DNA of 64,000 bases from JBNAVJ01 sp049700455 (GCA_049700455.1 JBNAVJ010000007.1:57018-121017), one strand, 5' to 3'; positions 52,938 to 63,245 are shown, numbered from the stretch's first letter. The notes: generated by a model from the letters alone, not told the origin. Numbers and translations: made by a program.

Positions 52938-53915
52938 CTATTCAAGATACGGATTATTTGTATTAAGATAATTCAAAACGTAATCTGATACAGCTTCTTC
53001 AACAGCGGTTACCTTACTATTATATCCAGCCTGAAGCAACTTTGATATATTAGCCCTGGTAAAGTCCTGATACTTACCACGCAAAATCTCTGGCATATCA
53101 AAATACTCAATGTTAGGAGTCTTCTCGAGAGATTTAAAAATAGCTGTAACTATCTTATTAAAAGAAGTTGCTTCCCCAGTACCAACATTAAAAATACCCG
53201 TTAGTTCTTTATTCTCACCAAGAAATAAGGTCATATCAATAGCATCTTTAACATAAATGAAATCACGTTTTTGTTCACCATCAGCATATTCAGGCTTTGT
53301 AGACTTGAAAAGTCGCGCTTTACCAGTTTCTTTTATTTGATAAAAACATTTATAAACTATGCTTCTCATATCTTTCTTATGATATTCATTAGGGCCATAA
53401 ACATTAAAATACTTTATTCCCACAACCCGATTAAACAAACCACTATGCTTTATCCATAAATCAAAAAGATGTTTAGAATACCCATAAGGATTTAAAGGTC
53501 GTAACTTTTCAATGTCATTTTCATTGTCTTCATATCCCAAACTCCCATCACCATAAGTTGCAGCAGAAGAAGCATAAACAAACCGGACATCGTTTTCTAT
53601 ACAATGCTGACACAAAAACTTTGAGTATTCATAGTTATTCCTAAAAAGAAATTTTACATCCTGTTGAGTAGTAGAACTACAAGCTCCAAGATGATAAACA
53701 ATATCTACTTTTTCGTTTCTAAAAAACCCATCGTTGACTATATGTCCAAAGTCATCTCTATCAAATACATCATAGAACTTTAATGGAACCAGATTTTTAT
53801 ATTTCTCATCCTCTCCAAAATGATCTACTATAATAATGTTATCTATACCCTTTTTGTTTAATGCCCATACAAGAGCACTGCCTATAAAACCTGCACCACC
53901 TGTTACTACAATCAT
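52938..53915 (-). CDS. hldD: ADP-L-glycero-D-manno-heptose-6-epimerase
   Basis: A 325-residue short-chain epimerase that makes the ADP-heptose used by heptosyltransferases for the lipopolysaccharide core. VVTGGAGFIGSALVW is the NAD site, YGYSKHLFDLW contains the catalytic Tyr-Lys pair, and VDHFGEDEKYKNL with the KYFNVYGPNEYHKKDM block distinguishes HldD from GalE. It supports a heptose-containing LPS together with the GT9 gene at 43921. Confidence 0.92.
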   Translation of the reverse strand: MIVVTGGAGFIGSALVWALNKKGIDNIIIVDHFGEDEKYKNLVPLKFYDVFDRDDFGHIVNDGFFRNEKVDIVYHLGACSSTTQQDVKFLFRNNYEYSKFLCQHCIENDVRFVYASSAATYGDGSLGYEDNENDIEKLRPLNPYGYSKHLFDLWIKHSGLFNRVVGIKYFNVYGPNEYHKKDMRSIVYKCFYQIKETGKARLFKSTKPEYADGEQKRDFIYVKDAIDMTLFLGENKELTGIFNVGTGEATSFNKIVTAIFKSLEKTPNIEYFDMPEILRGKYQDFTRANISKLLQAGYNSKVTAVEEAVSDYVLNYLNTNNPYLE

Positions 53916-53932
53916 TTTATTTTATTTAGTTT

Positions 53933-54421
53933 TTAAGTTTTCTGAATAATTTTCTTCGAGATTTCAATCTCAACCAGACTATTTACATTGCTCTTAGTGT
54001 TTAATACAGTCTCTATCATATCAAAAACTTCCTTCTGAGTAACCCAATGAACAAGACGTTTTGCTTCTTTATAATCAACCCATTTATAGATAGAATGTTC
54101 ACCTGACAATATAACAGCTTTATTTTCCGCTACAGCAAGAAATAAAGAAACTAAATGAATTCTGTCATTATATGCAGTATAAAAACCTGTAACCTTTGGT
54201 ATTGAATAAAGTTTAGATATTTTTAATGACGTTTCCTCAATAACTTCTCTATAAGCTGCTTCGTAAGCTTTCTCATTTTTTTCAATTCGGCCAGTGATGA
54301 TTTGCCAGATTCCAGGATAAGGTTCTTTGTCTTTACTGCGTTTCAACAAAAGATATTCAATATGTTTTTTGCTTTTATGAACAACATAACATTCTATATA
54401 TGCGCTTACTATTCTACTCAT
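53933..54421 (-). CDS. Nudix hydrolase
   Basis: A 162-residue Nudix protein. The motif in GRIEKNEKAYEAAYREVIEETSLKI matches G-x5-E-x7-REUxEE, supplying the Mg2+ site. The substrate (nucleoside diphosphate derivative or NTP) is not predictable. It lies between polA and hldD with 13-17 bases on either side. Cleaning oxidised dNTPs beside DNA polymerase I is a possible but unproved role. Confidence 0.88.
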   Translation of the reverse strand: MSRIVSAYIECYVVHKSKKHIEYLLLKRSKDKEPYPGIWQIITGRIEKNEKAYEAAYREVIEETSLKISKLYSIPKVTGFYTAYNDRIHLVSLFLAVAENKAVILSGEHSIYKWVDYKEAKRLVHWVTQKEVFDMIETVLNTKSNVNSLVEIEISKKIIQKT

Positions 54422-54434
54422 CTACTATAATTCT

Positions 54435-57332
54435 TTAATGTGCCTCGTACCAACTATTTCCAATACCAACTTCTACCTCTATAGGTACTTTCAAGGAAAT
54501 AGCTTTTTTCATTTGAGTTGTAACTATCTCCTTGACTTCTTCAAGTTCATTTTTGTCAACTTCAAATACAAGCTCATCATGTACTTGCAACAGCATTTTT
54601 GATTTGAATTTTCGCTTCCTAAATTCTCTAAAGATTTTTATCATAGCAATTTTAATCATATCAGCAGCAGTTCCCTGAATCGGCATATTGATTGCTGCTC
54701 TCTCATCCTCAGCCCTTACAGTTGCATTCTGATTATTTATCTGTGGAAGATACCTGCGCCTTCCCATTAAAGTTTCTACATATCCGTTTTCTCTGGCAAA
54801 CTGGACTGTTCGCTGCATATATTCTCTAACTTTCGGAAATTCATGAAAATATCTATCAATTATTTCTTTTGCCTCAGTGTTTTTTATTTCAAGTCTTCGT
54901 GCCAGTCCAAATGCCCCTATTCCATAAATTATTCCAAAGTTAACTTCCTTTGCTTTTCGTCGCATTCCTGCTGTAACATCTTTTTTACTCTTGACATCAA
55001 ACACTCTCATAGCAGTCTCCGCGTGTATATCCCTACCCTTATTAAAAGCATTAATGAAATTATCGTCCTCAGAATAGTGTGCCATTATTCTAAGTTCTAT
55101 TTGAGAGTAATCTGCTGATAACATAACGTACTGGTTATTTTCTGGCACAAAGGCTTTCCTTATTGCTCTCCCTATATCAGTGCGAATTGGAATATTCTGT
55201 AAATTGGGATTAACGCTTGCCAATCGACCGGTAGCTGTCTGTGTCTGTAAAAATGACGTGTGAATCCTTCCCGTCTGAGGATTAATTGAATTTATTAAAC
55301 CATCTATATAAGTAGTTTTAAGCTTTGATAACATTCTATATTCAAGTAGTTCAGAAGCTATGGGATGAACAAATTTCAAATCTTCTAATACTGATACATC
55401 TGTTGAACGACTGCCTTTTTTAGTTTTCTTCTGAACTGTCAACTTCAATTTATCAAACAAAATCTCCTGTAATTGTTTGGTCGAATTAATATTAAACTTC
55501 TCACCAGCAAGGTGATAAATTTTATCTTCTGCTTCTTTCATCAATTTTGTTATCTCTTTATCCAATACTTTCAATACTGCCTTATCAATCTTTACACCTG
55601 TAAATTCCATATCTGCAAGCACTTCAATAAGTGGGAATTCTATGTTCTCACATAAAGTATATAATTTTTCTTTTATCAATTCATACTTTATCCTGTAATA
55701 TAATTGTAGTGTTACATCTGCATCCTCTGCAGCATATTCAGAAATTCTATCAACAGATATCTCATTCATTGATTTTTGAGATTTCCCTTGTCCAATCAGC
55801 TCATTTATGTGAATGGTTTTGTACCCAAGATAATACTCTGCAAGATAGTCCATATTATGGACGCCTGCTGGATTCAATATATATGCACCTATCATAGTAT
55901 CAAAATGAATGTTCTGCATTTCTATCCCATATTTTCTCATCATTAAGTAATCAAATTTTATATTCTGTCCAACTTTAGCAATTTCTTTATTTTCAAGAAT
56001 AGTTTTTACTTCCCTGATGGCATACTCCAGATCTATACCCTCAGTAGGTTCAGTAGTATCTTTCTCAAAGAAAGAAATGCTATCCTGTTTCATTTTCTTC
56101 ACACCTTTCAAAGGAACATAGTAGGCTTCACCTTCTCTGAAACAAAACGACATTCCAATAATATCAGAGTTTACAAAATCAAGCCCATCTGTCTCCGTAT
56201 CAAAAGCCACTAACGACTGGGTATTTAGTGTCTTAACTAATTCATCAAAATTCTTTTTACTCCCAGCAGTAAAATAGCGATGGGGAATATCTTTTAATGT
56301 CTTTAGAACTTTTACTCCATGCTCTGATTCAGGTTCAACTTTTTCCCCTTTGATAACAATCGGGCTTGCAGGCTCTTCAACTTCTTCCAGAGGACTGCTT
56401 ACAGGTATCAATACCTCTTCATCGGCAAGAACTTCTTTTTTAGAAATCAGCTTTACTTGTCTTTCAGAAATTTTTCTTACAAGAGCTTTTAAACCTATAG
56501 ATTCTAAACTTTTAACAACCCTGTCAGTATCATACTCTTTAATATTAAGCTGATGTATATTCAGAGACAGCGGAACTTCCGTGAAAATTGTAACAAGTTT
56601 TTTTGATAGTTGGGCATCGTCTTTATAAGTTATTAATTTTTCTTTTAACTTTGGCTTATCTATTTTATCAATATTTCTATATATGTTATCAATTGAACCG
56701 AATTCTTTTATTAATTGAATAGCTGTTACTTCCCCTATCCCGGGAACACCAGGAATATTATCTGTTTTGTCCCCCATTAAGCCAAGAACCTCAACAACTT
56801 TCTCTGGAGGTACTCCAAATTTTTTTATTACACCATCTTTATCAATTATCTCTACAGTTTGCGCACTGCCGGGTAGAGGTTTGTAAAGCAACGCTTTCTC
56901 AGTTACAAGTTGCATATAATCCTTATCCGTTGTTACCATATAACTCGTAATGTCTTCTTTTGATGCCTGCTTAACTAAAGTACCTACAATATCATCAGCT
57001 TCGTATCCATCAACTTCTAACAGAGGAAGATTCATCACAGTAACTATCTCCTTAACTTTATCAATCTGCCACGGCATATCTGTTGGAATTTCAAGTCTAT
57101 TGGCTTTATATTTGGGATATGCTTTATGACGAAAGGTGGGTTTCTCAGTATCAAAACAGATTGCAAAATGGTCAGGTTCTTCCTCATCAAGAATTTTCAA
57201 GATTGAATTTAAAAAACCTGCTATCGCAGAAACATTCTTGCCCTCCATATTAACCAGTGGTCTGGATATCATTGCATAATACGACCGATAAATCATAGAC
57301 ATTGCATCTATAAGAAAAACTTTCTCTTTCAT
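54435..57332 (-). CDS. polA: DNA polymerase I
   Basis: A 965-residue three-domain enzyme. The 5' nuclease (about 1-290) shows CFDTEKPTFRHKAYP and DKTDNIPGVPGIG. The 3'-5' exonuclease appears active: FDTETDG (D-x-E), VGQNIKFDYLMMR and YAAEDADVT are intact. The polymerase has motif A DYSQIELRIMAHYSED, motif B RRKAKEVNFGIIYG (Phe before the GIIYG, the ddNTP-discriminating form) and motif C QVHDELVFEV. It fills gaps and removes RNA primers. Confidence 0.97.
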   Translation of the reverse strand: MKEKVFLIDAMSMIYRSYYAMISRPLVNMEGKNVSAIAGFLNSILKILDEEEPDHFAICFDTEKPTFRHKAYPKYKANRLEIPTDMPWQIDKVKEIVTVMNLPLLEVDGYEADDIVGTLVKQASKEDITSYMVTTDKDYMQLVTEKALLYKPLPGSAQTVEIIDKDGVIKKFGVPPEKVVEVLGLMGDKTDNIPGVPGIGEVTAIQLIKEFGSIDNIYRNIDKIDKPKLKEKLITYKDDAQLSKKLVTIFTEVPLSLNIHQLNIKEYDTDRVVKSLESIGLKALVRKISERQVKLISKKEVLADEEVLIPVSSPLEEVEEPASPIVIKGEKVEPESEHGVKVLKTLKDIPHRYFTAGSKKNFDELVKTLNTQSLVAFDTETDGLDFVNSDIIGMSFCFREGEAYYVPLKGVKKMKQDSISFFEKDTTEPTEGIDLEYAIREVKTILENKEIAKVGQNIKFDYLMMRKYGIEMQNIHFDTMIGAYILNPAGVHNMDYLAEYYLGYKTIHINELIGQGKSQKSMNEISVDRISEYAAEDADVTLQLYYRIKYELIKEKLYTLCENIEFPLIEVLADMEFTGVKIDKAVLKVLDKEITKLMKEAEDKIYHLAGEKFNINSTKQLQEILFDKLKLTVQKKTKKGSRSTDVSVLEDLKFVHPIASELLEYRMLSKLKTTYIDGLINSINPQTGRIHTSFLQTQTATGRLASVNPNLQNIPIRTDIGRAIRKAFVPENNQYVMLSADYSQIELRIMAHYSEDDNFINAFNKGRDIHAETAMRVFDVKSKKDVTAGMRRKAKEVNFGIIYGIGAFGLARRLEIKNTEAKEIIDRYFHEFPKVREYMQRTVQFARENGYVETLMGRRRYLPQINNQNATVRAEDERAAINMPIQGTAADMIKIAMIKIFREFRKRKFKSKMLLQVHDELVFEVDKNELEEVKEIVTTQMKKAISLKVPIEVEVGIGNSWYEAH

Positions 57333-57347
57333 TGACTTTAATTTATA

Positions 57348-58661
57348 TTAAGTCTGCTGATGTAGCAAAAGTTGTTTTTTATCAATGTTCTCAGTTATTT
57401 TCTTATATATAATTAACAGCAGCGCAGCTAATAGTCCTATCCCTGCAAAATAATACCATATAACATTTGCATTAGAGTATGCATAAGGAATTTGCTCAGG
57501 AGTTAAGGTTTTAGGATCAGGACAATAAGCCGTTAATAAATATCCTGAGATTCCAAACCCTAATATATTAGCAAAAAATGAATAAAGGTAGCCAAATCCA
57601 ATGTAAAGACCTTCCTGACCTTTTGGTGCCTGTAATGAAAAATACTCAAGGTATCTTGGCGAAATAAAGCATTCTGCCAGCCCCTGAAATACTATTCCAC
57701 TTATTAACATTATCGTTATCGGATGCGCTGATACTATTCCCAGTACAGAAATAGAACTACCCAACAAATTTTCTAACAATGAACTTGAAGCCATCAGTAA
57801 AGCTGAAAACGGCATTATAAACATACCAATGTTCATTGAAGTTACAGGTTTCAACTTCTTTGTAAGGTGGGTAATCCATACCACAAAAATTGTTACTACT
57901 AATGGATTTACGTTAGCAATCCATTCGGGGGAAGCTGTCTCTCCTACTGTACGAGTCACATATTTAGGCATTGTAGCATATAACTGCCCCTGTATTATCC
58001 AGAAACCACTTACTATTAATATCAAGGTTATTAACCTGAAATTGGTAAATACACAAACAAATCCCTGAGCAACTTCTCTAAAACTTCTAACAGTTTCATT
58101 CTTCTTTATACCTTTATAAAAAAAGAAAACTGTAACAAGTGCTATGAAACAAATTACAGAAGCAAAAGCATTAACCTGACTTAGCCCGAGGTTTATCCGT
58201 AAGGGATAGGCAAATGTTTTTCCAGCAAAAGCTCCAATATTTACCACCGTATAAAAGATTGAGTACCCTTTAGCCCTTATCTCATCAGTTGTAACTTTCG
58301 CAATAGTACCTGTTATTACAGGCTTGATAATTGAACCACCCACCATAATTACCAGTAAAGCAGAAATTACCAACACTTTATATGGAAAAAGCCATAACAC
58401 TGCATATCCAATAAATAATAATCCAAAGGCAAGAACAATTGCTGTCCGAAATCCTATTCTGTCACTCATAGCTCCGGTAAACGGAGGCAAAAGATATAAT
58501 CCTGCTGAAAATACCCCACTTATCCAGGCAGCCCAGATATCGTTAAAACCTACAACCTCCGTAAGATATTTGGTAACAGAAATAAAAAATGCGTAGTAGG
58601 CAGCTCGTTCAAAAAGCTCTACTGTATTTGATGTCCAAAAAACTGTAGGATATTTTTTCAC
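57348..58661 (-). CDS. MFS transporter, POT/PTR-like
   Basis: A 437-residue protein with about 12 membrane segments. VELFERAAYYAFF matches the ExxER proton-coupling motif at the start of POT-family peptide transporters, and GAMSDRIGFRTAIVLA is a typical loop. The first codon is GTG (58661). Likely substrates are peptides or related solutes. It lies 15 bases upstream of polA on the same strand. Confidence 0.72.
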   Translation of the reverse strand: MKKYPTVFWTSNTVELFERAAYYAFFISVTKYLTEVVGFNDIWAAWISGVFSAGLYLLPPFTGAMSDRIGFRTAIVLAFGLLFIGYAVLWLFPYKVLVISALLVIMVGGSIIKPVITGTIAKVTTDEIRAKGYSIFYTVVNIGAFAGKTFAYPLRINLGLSQVNAFASVICFIALVTVFFFYKGIKKNETVRSFREVAQGFVCVFTNFRLITLILIVSGFWIIQGQLYATMPKYVTRTVGETASPEWIANVNPLVVTIFVVWITHLTKKLKPVTSMNIGMFIMPFSALLMASSSLLENLLGSSISVLGIVSAHPITIMLISGIVFQGLAECFISPRYLEYFSLQAPKGQEGLYIGFGYLYSFFANILGFGISGYLLTAYCPDPKTLTPEQIPYAYSNANVIWYYFAGIGLLAALLLIIYKKITENIDKKQLLLHQQT

Positions 58662-58672
58662 TGGTATGATTT

Positions 58673-59092
58673 TTATCTTACAAAAACTATAAGTTTACCC
58701 TTCCCACTAAAATTGTAAGGGACTAACATTATATGATTTAAAGAAGGGGTACAACTATCTATATTATTATAACTGCCAATAGCACTGTATATTTTTGTAA
58801 ACACCGATATTGAATCAAGCTTGTAAATTTTTAAGGTCAAATTGCCGCTGGTCAACTCTGTCAGTTCCATATTTACTGAATACTTATATGAAGAAAACAT
58901 TAAATTAGTAAAATCCTTAGGCTCGTTTACTGTCATTCCCTTAACTTCAAACTCAATTGTGGCTGTATCATTTACAGCTCTGAATGACCATCTATTAACT
59001 GTCTCCCCTTGTTCTGGATTGCTAATATCTTCACTATTACAACCAGATAAAAATAAAAATAAAACCCACAAAGATAATAATGGTTTTTTCAC
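58673..59092 (-). CDS. Small lipoprotein of unknown function
   Basis: A 139-residue protein with lipobox LSGC (Cys about 18) and then a beta-rich domain (TIEFEVKGMTV, LTLKIYKLDSISV). I recognise no family. It lies 11 bases upstream of the POT-like transporter and is probably co-transcribed with it. The start codon is GTG. Confidence 0.65.
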   Translation of the reverse strand: MKKPLLSLWVLFLFLSGCNSEDISNPEQGETVNRWSFRAVNDTATIEFEVKGMTVNEPKDFTNLMFSSYKYSVNMELTELTSGNLTLKIYKLDSISVFTKIYSAIGSYNNIDSCTPSLNHIMLVPYNFSGKGKLIVFVR

Positions 59093-59312
59093 AATTTACT
59101 TACTTTAATTAATGATTCACCTGTCTTTATCAAAAATCACTATTTTTTGATTCTATCTCAAGACAAATATATTATTATTATAAAAACTACAGTAATAGTA
59201 TCAAAGACTGGATATTTTCGACAATTATAATTTTAAAATTACTCTCTGGCTACATAATGAATTTAATTTCCAATTTAGAAATAATATATTGATTCCAAAT
59301 CATTTTGAGAAT

Positions 59313-60254
59313 ATGAATAAAAGAGTCTTAATAACTGGAGCAGCTGGATTTCTTGGCTCTCATCTTTGTGATCGCTTTATTGCCGAAGGCGACTTCGTCA
59401 TTGGAATGGATAACCTGATAACAGGTTCGTTAAAAAATATTGAACATTTGTTTCCAAACAAGAACTTTGAGTTTTACTTTCACGATGTAACAAAATTTGT
59501 CCATGTACCAGGGCCGCTTGATTATATTTTACATTTTGCTTCTCCAGCGAGTCCGGCTGACTACCTTAAAATGCCTATTCATACTTTAAAAGTGGGTTCA
59601 CTCGGCACATACAATTTGCTTGGACTTGCAAAAGAAAAAAAATCTCGATTTTTAATTGCTTCTACATCTGAAATATATGGAGATCCTCTCATACATCCCC
59701 AAAAAGAAGAATATTGGGGCAATGTTAATCCAATAGGGCCACGAGGGGTATATGATGAAGCAAAAAGGTTTATGGAGGCTATCACAATGGCATATCATAG
59801 GACCCATAATCTTGATACAAGAATTGTTCGAATCTTCAATACCTATGGTCCCAGGATGAGATTGGATGATGGGAGAGCTTTACCGACATTTTTTTCCCAG
59901 GCTATTAAAGGCACAGATATTACTGTCTTTGGTGATGGGAGCCAGACTCGTTCTTTTTGTTTTGTTTCTGATATGATTGAAGGAATATATCGTCTCCTGA
60001 TGAGTGATTATGTTTATCCAGTTAACATTGGCAATCCGGAAGAAATTACTATAAAACAATTTGCTGAGGAAATTTTAAGTCTTACAAAATCACGTGCAAA
60101 AATCATATTTACAGACTTACCAGAAGATGACCCAAAAGTTCGCCAGCCTGACATTTCAAAAGCAAAGGATTTACTTGACTGGGAACCAAAAGTCTCAAGA
60201 CAGGAAGGTTTAAGAATTACCTACGAATACTTTAAGCAACAATTAAACGTTTGA
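59313..60254 (+). CDS. UDP-glucuronate decarboxylase (UDP-xylose synthase)-like epimerase
   Basis: A 313-residue short-chain dehydrogenase. RVLITGAAGFLGSHLCD binds NAD, YDEAKRF contains the catalytic Tyr-Lys, and TSEIYGDPLIHPQ and GPRMRLDDGRALP with NVNPIGPRG are typical of UXS enzymes that turn UDP-glucuronate into UDP-xylose. ATG 59313 is chosen over an upstream TTG. Its stop touches that of the convergent UDP-glucose dehydrogenase gene, which makes its substrate. Confidence 0.9.
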   Translation: MNKRVLITGAAGFLGSHLCDRFIAEGDFVIGMDNLITGSLKNIEHLFPNKNFEFYFHDVTKFVHVPGPLDYILHFASPASPADYLKMPIHTLKVGSLGTYNLLGLAKEKKSRFLIASTSEIYGDPLIHPQKEEYWGNVNPIGPRGVYDEAKRFMEAITMAYHRTHNLDTRIVRIFNTYGPRMRLDDGRALPTFFSQAIKGTDITVFGDGSQTRSFCFVSDMIEGIYRLLMSDYVYPVNIGNPEEITIKQFAEEILSLTKSRAKIIFTDLPEDDPKVRQPDISKAKDLLDWEPKVSRQEGLRITYEYFKQQLNV

Positions 60255-61583
60255 CTATTGGCGAATGGTTCTTCTACCAATACTATAATAATTAAACCCT
60301 AACTTCTCCATTTCATCAAGTGAAAAAATATTTCTACCATCAAAAATGATTGGGCTTTTTAAAAGTTTTTTGAGACGCTCAAAGTCAGGATTTCTAAATT
60401 CATTCCATTCCGTAACAATAACCAGAGCATCTGCATTTCTGAGAGCCTCATATTCATTCTCTGCATATTCTATTTTATCGCCAAGATAGCCACGAGCTGT
60501 TTCCATTGCTGCCGGATCATAAGCCGTAACATTACACCCAGCTTCTAAAAGTTCTTTGATTATCACAAGAGATGGAGCCTCCCTCATATCATCTGTATTG
60601 GGCTTAAAGGAGAGTCCCCATATTGCAAAATGGAGTCCTTCAAGGTTTTCTCCAAAATGTGAACGAATCTTATCAATCAGGATAAGCTTTTGTCTACTAT
60701 TGATTTCATCCACAAGAGTCAAAAGTCTAATTTCTGAACTTTTTTCTTTAGATGTTTTACTCAATGCTTTAACATCTTTCGGAAAACAAGAACCTCCATA
60801 CCCAATCCCCGCAAAAAGAAATCTTTTTCCTATGCGAGTATCCGTTCCCATTCCTTTTCTTACAAGATCTATATCAGCCCCCACCTTCTCACAAAAATTA
60901 GCCAGCTCGTTCATAAAAGTTATTCTCATTGCTAAATAACTATTTGAGGCATACTTAGTAACCTCTGCACTTGCAATATCCATTTCAAGAATAGGGTTCC
61001 CCTGTCTTACAAATGGTTCATAGAGTTGCTTCATAATTTCAAGTGCACGATTACTTGAGGAACCTATTACTATGCGATCTGGCTTCATAAAATCTTCAAC
61101 AGCAAACCCCTCACGCAAAAATTCGGGGTTGGATACTACATCAAAATTTTCAAAACCGTATTTTTTAATCTCCTGTTCTACTAACATCCCCGTTCCAACC
61201 GGTACTGTACTTTTATTTACAATAACCTTATAATCCGATTTAGTAGGGCGAACAAGAATTTTTCCAACTTCTGAGGCGACACCTAAAACATATTTCAGGT
61301 CTGCAGAGCCGTCTTCTCCTTGAGGGGTTGGAAGACAGAAGAAAATTATTTCTGAGTCGTTTACCGCTTTTTCTAAATCATCTGTAAAAATAAGTCTGTT
61401 TTTCTTAATATTCCTTTCAAATAAAATTTCAAGCCCGGGCTCGTATATTGTCACAATTCCCGCCTGCAATTTCTTCAACTTCGCTTCATCATTATCCACA
61501 CAAATAACACTATTACCCATCTCGGCAAAACAGGTGCCAGACACCAATCCTACATAACCAGTCCCAATTACTGCTATATTCAA
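60255..61583 (-). CDS. ugd: UDP-glucose 6-dehydrogenase
   Basis: A 442-residue enzyme that oxidises UDP-glucose to UDP-glucuronate with two NAD+. IAVIGTGYVGLVSGTCFAE is the NAD site, and GIGYGGSCFPKDVKAL contains the catalytic Cys. NPEFLREGFAVEDFMKPDRIV and WGLSFKPNTDDMREAPS are family blocks. The start codon is TTG (61583). It is convergent with the UDP-xylose-synthase-like gene and has no gap to it, so the two act in one pathway but from opposite strands. Confidence 0.95.
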   Translation of the reverse strand: MNIAVIGTGYVGLVSGTCFAEMGNSVICVDNDEAKLKKLQAGIVTIYEPGLEILFERNIKKNRLIFTDDLEKAVNDSEIIFFCLPTPQGEDGSADLKYVLGVASEVGKILVRPTKSDYKVIVNKSTVPVGTGMLVEQEIKKYGFENFDVVSNPEFLREGFAVEDFMKPDRIVIGSSSNRALEIMKQLYEPFVRQGNPILEMDIASAEVTKYASNSYLAMRITFMNELANFCEKVGADIDLVRKGMGTDTRIGKRFLFAGIGYGGSCFPKDVKALSKTSKEKSSEIRLLTLVDEINSRQKLILIDKIRSHFGENLEGLHFAIWGLSFKPNTDDMREAPSLVIIKELLEAGCNVTAYDPAAMETARGYLGDKIEYAENEYEALRNADALVIVTEWNEFRNPDFERLKKLLKSPIIFDGRNIFSLDEMEKLGFNYYSIGRRTIRQ

Positions 61584-61606
61584 TTTAGATAATATTAAGT
61601 TTTATT

Positions 61607-62056
61607 TTAAGAAATTTTTTTAACTTTTAATACAAGATTTTTTCTATCCATTATTTCTACAACTTCGCCCTTTTTAATCTCCTCGTCTGCTTCAGCGTTC
61701 CAGTGGGTACCATGAAACTCTACCTTTCCACCAATTTTATTAGGGGAAATATCGCTTACTACAACTGCCTTCTCTCCCTTGACAGATTCAATCAATTCTT
61801 CTCCCAAATCTTTCTTTGAAACTTTCCCTTCAAAATATTTCTTAACACTGGTACGTAGTAAAACAAGTAATAATATAGAAGAAACAAGAAAAACCAGTAG
61901 CTGTACATTTAAGTTATTAACTCCCAATGCTGTTACAAGTGCAACAACCCATGCACCTGCCCCAAAGAAAAATATCACAAATCCGGGAACAATAAATTCT
62001 AATAACATAAATCCTATGCCAATCAAAAACCATGCTAAAATTGATAGTCCTTCCAT
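61607..62056 (-). CDS. Short NfeD-family membrane protein
   Basis: A 149-residue protein with three membrane helices (about 8-80: GIGFMLLEFIVPGFVIFFFGAG is the typical first loop) and a C-terminal OB-fold (about 90-145, GKVEFHGTHWNAEADEEIKKG). NfeD partners with SPFH proteins in membrane microdomains. The stomatin-like gene is 1 base upstream, as is common. Confidence 0.9.
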   Translation of the reverse strand: MEGLSILAWFLIGIGFMLLEFIVPGFVIFFFGAGAWVVALVTALGVNNLNVQLLVFLVSSILLLVLLRTSVKKYFEGKVSKKDLGEELIESVKGEKAVVVSDISPNKIGGKVEFHGTHWNAEADEEIKKGEVVEIMDRKNLVLKVKKIS

Positions 62057-62057
62057 T

Positions 62058-62990
62058 TTATTTAGGATTTTGTTTATTCATTTCTGTGAATACTTTTCCT
62101 ACTGCAGCAACCATTCCAGCTACATCACCAATATTCTGCGGAATAATCATAGTATTATTTACCTTGGCAAGTTTTCCAAATTCAGCAATGTAAGTTTCTG
62201 CTATTCTGAGATTCACAGCTTCTTTACCACCGGGTTCGTTAATAGCTTCTGCTATCATTCTTATACCACGTGCTGTTGCTTGCGCAACTCTCTCAATTTC
62301 CTGAGCACGACCTTCCGCTTCATTAATCCTTTTCATTTTTTCACCTTCAGAACGGGCAATAGCTTCCTGTTTATCTCCTTCTGCTCGATTTATCTTTGCC
62401 TGTTTATCCCCTTCTGACTCCGCAATCAAAGCACGCTTCTCACGTTCAGCTCGCATTTGCTTCTCCATAGCATCTTTAATGCTTGCTGGCGGTACAATAT
62501 TTTTTATTTCGTGACGCGTTACCTTAATACCCCACGGTTCAGCTGCTTTGTCAACTGCCGCAACAATTTCTGAATTAATTTTTTCACGTTCCTCAAAAGT
62601 ACGATCAAGTTCTATCTTTCCTATCTCACTTCTCATCGTTGTTTGAGCAAGCTGCACGGAAGCAAATGTATAGTTACTTATTCCATAAGAAGCTTTGATA
62701 GGATCAATTACCTGCAAATATAAAATCCCATCAACTTCAACCTGAATATTATCTTTTGTAATACACATTTGAGGGGGCACATCTATTACAAGCTCTTTTA
62801 ATGAGTGACGATATGCAATTCTATCAATAAAAGGGACAAGTATATGAAAACCTGCCTCCAAAGTTGCATGGTATTTACCCAATCTTTCAACAATATAAAC
62901 CTGTCTTTGAGGCACAACAACTGCAGTTTTTATAAGTGTAATGAGAACAAATAGAACTAAAATGACAATAATAATAGTAGTAGCTTCCAT
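62058..62990 (-). CDS. SPFH/stomatin-family protein (slipin/QmcA-like)
   Basis: A 310-residue membrane protein. A single N-terminal hydrophobic segment (about 4-25) precedes the SPFH domain (VPQRQVYIVERLGKY, AGFHILVPFIDRIAYR, RSEIGKIELDRTFEER, EPWGIKVTRHEIKNI). A long charged coiled coil (RAEREKRALIAESEG, then repeats of EGDKQ/EGEK) follows. Such proteins form ring-like cages or microdomains and control membrane proteases. It is paired with NfeD immediately downstream. Confidence 0.92.
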   Translation of the reverse strand: MEATTIIIVILVLFVLITLIKTAVVVPQRQVYIVERLGKYHATLEAGFHILVPFIDRIAYRHSLKELVIDVPPQMCITKDNIQVEVDGILYLQVIDPIKASYGISNYTFASVQLAQTTMRSEIGKIELDRTFEEREKINSEIVAAVDKAAEPWGIKVTRHEIKNIVPPASIKDAMEKQMRAEREKRALIAESEGDKQAKINRAEGDKQEAIARSEGEKMKRINEAEGRAQEIERVAQATARGIRMIAEAINEPGGKEAVNLRIAETYIAEFGKLAKVNNTMIIPQNIGDVAGMVAAVGKVFTEMNKQNPK

Positions 62991-63245
62991 AGCTTTAGGG
63001 TTAATTTAATAAATAATTAAAAATACAAAATAAAACAATTAATTAAAACATACCCTCAGCTTCCTCCCATCATATCTGCTTTTAAGTCTTATTTGAATTT
63101 CAAATTTATTCAGGACAACCCTTAAAATAAATTTTGTTTTTGTTGATTTACTATCCGTTTGGTTAGTTACTTGATAGATTATTTTTTCTGTTCGTTCCGT
63201 GTTTCTTATCAGACGGAGTTTTTTTATCTTATGCAAAAGGTTTTT
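62991..63245. other. Divergent intergenic region
   Basis: A 255-base AT-rich gap between the stomatin gene and a lipoprotein on the + strand. It contains a 65-codon open frame on the - strand that I reject as a gene. No strong hairpin or RNA gene was seen. Confidence 0.35.

Noticed and set aside
61779..62417. 212-codon antisense frame across NfeD and stomatin genes
   Set aside because: Its Ser/Asn/Thr-rich composition mirrors the coding strand, and both sense genes are clear family members.
63039..63236. 65-codon open frame on the - strand between the stomatin and lipoprotein genes
   Set aside because: Composition is Lys/Arg/Thr-rich with no motif, no ribosome site, and it lies in an AT-rich divergent promoter region, so it is probably chance.
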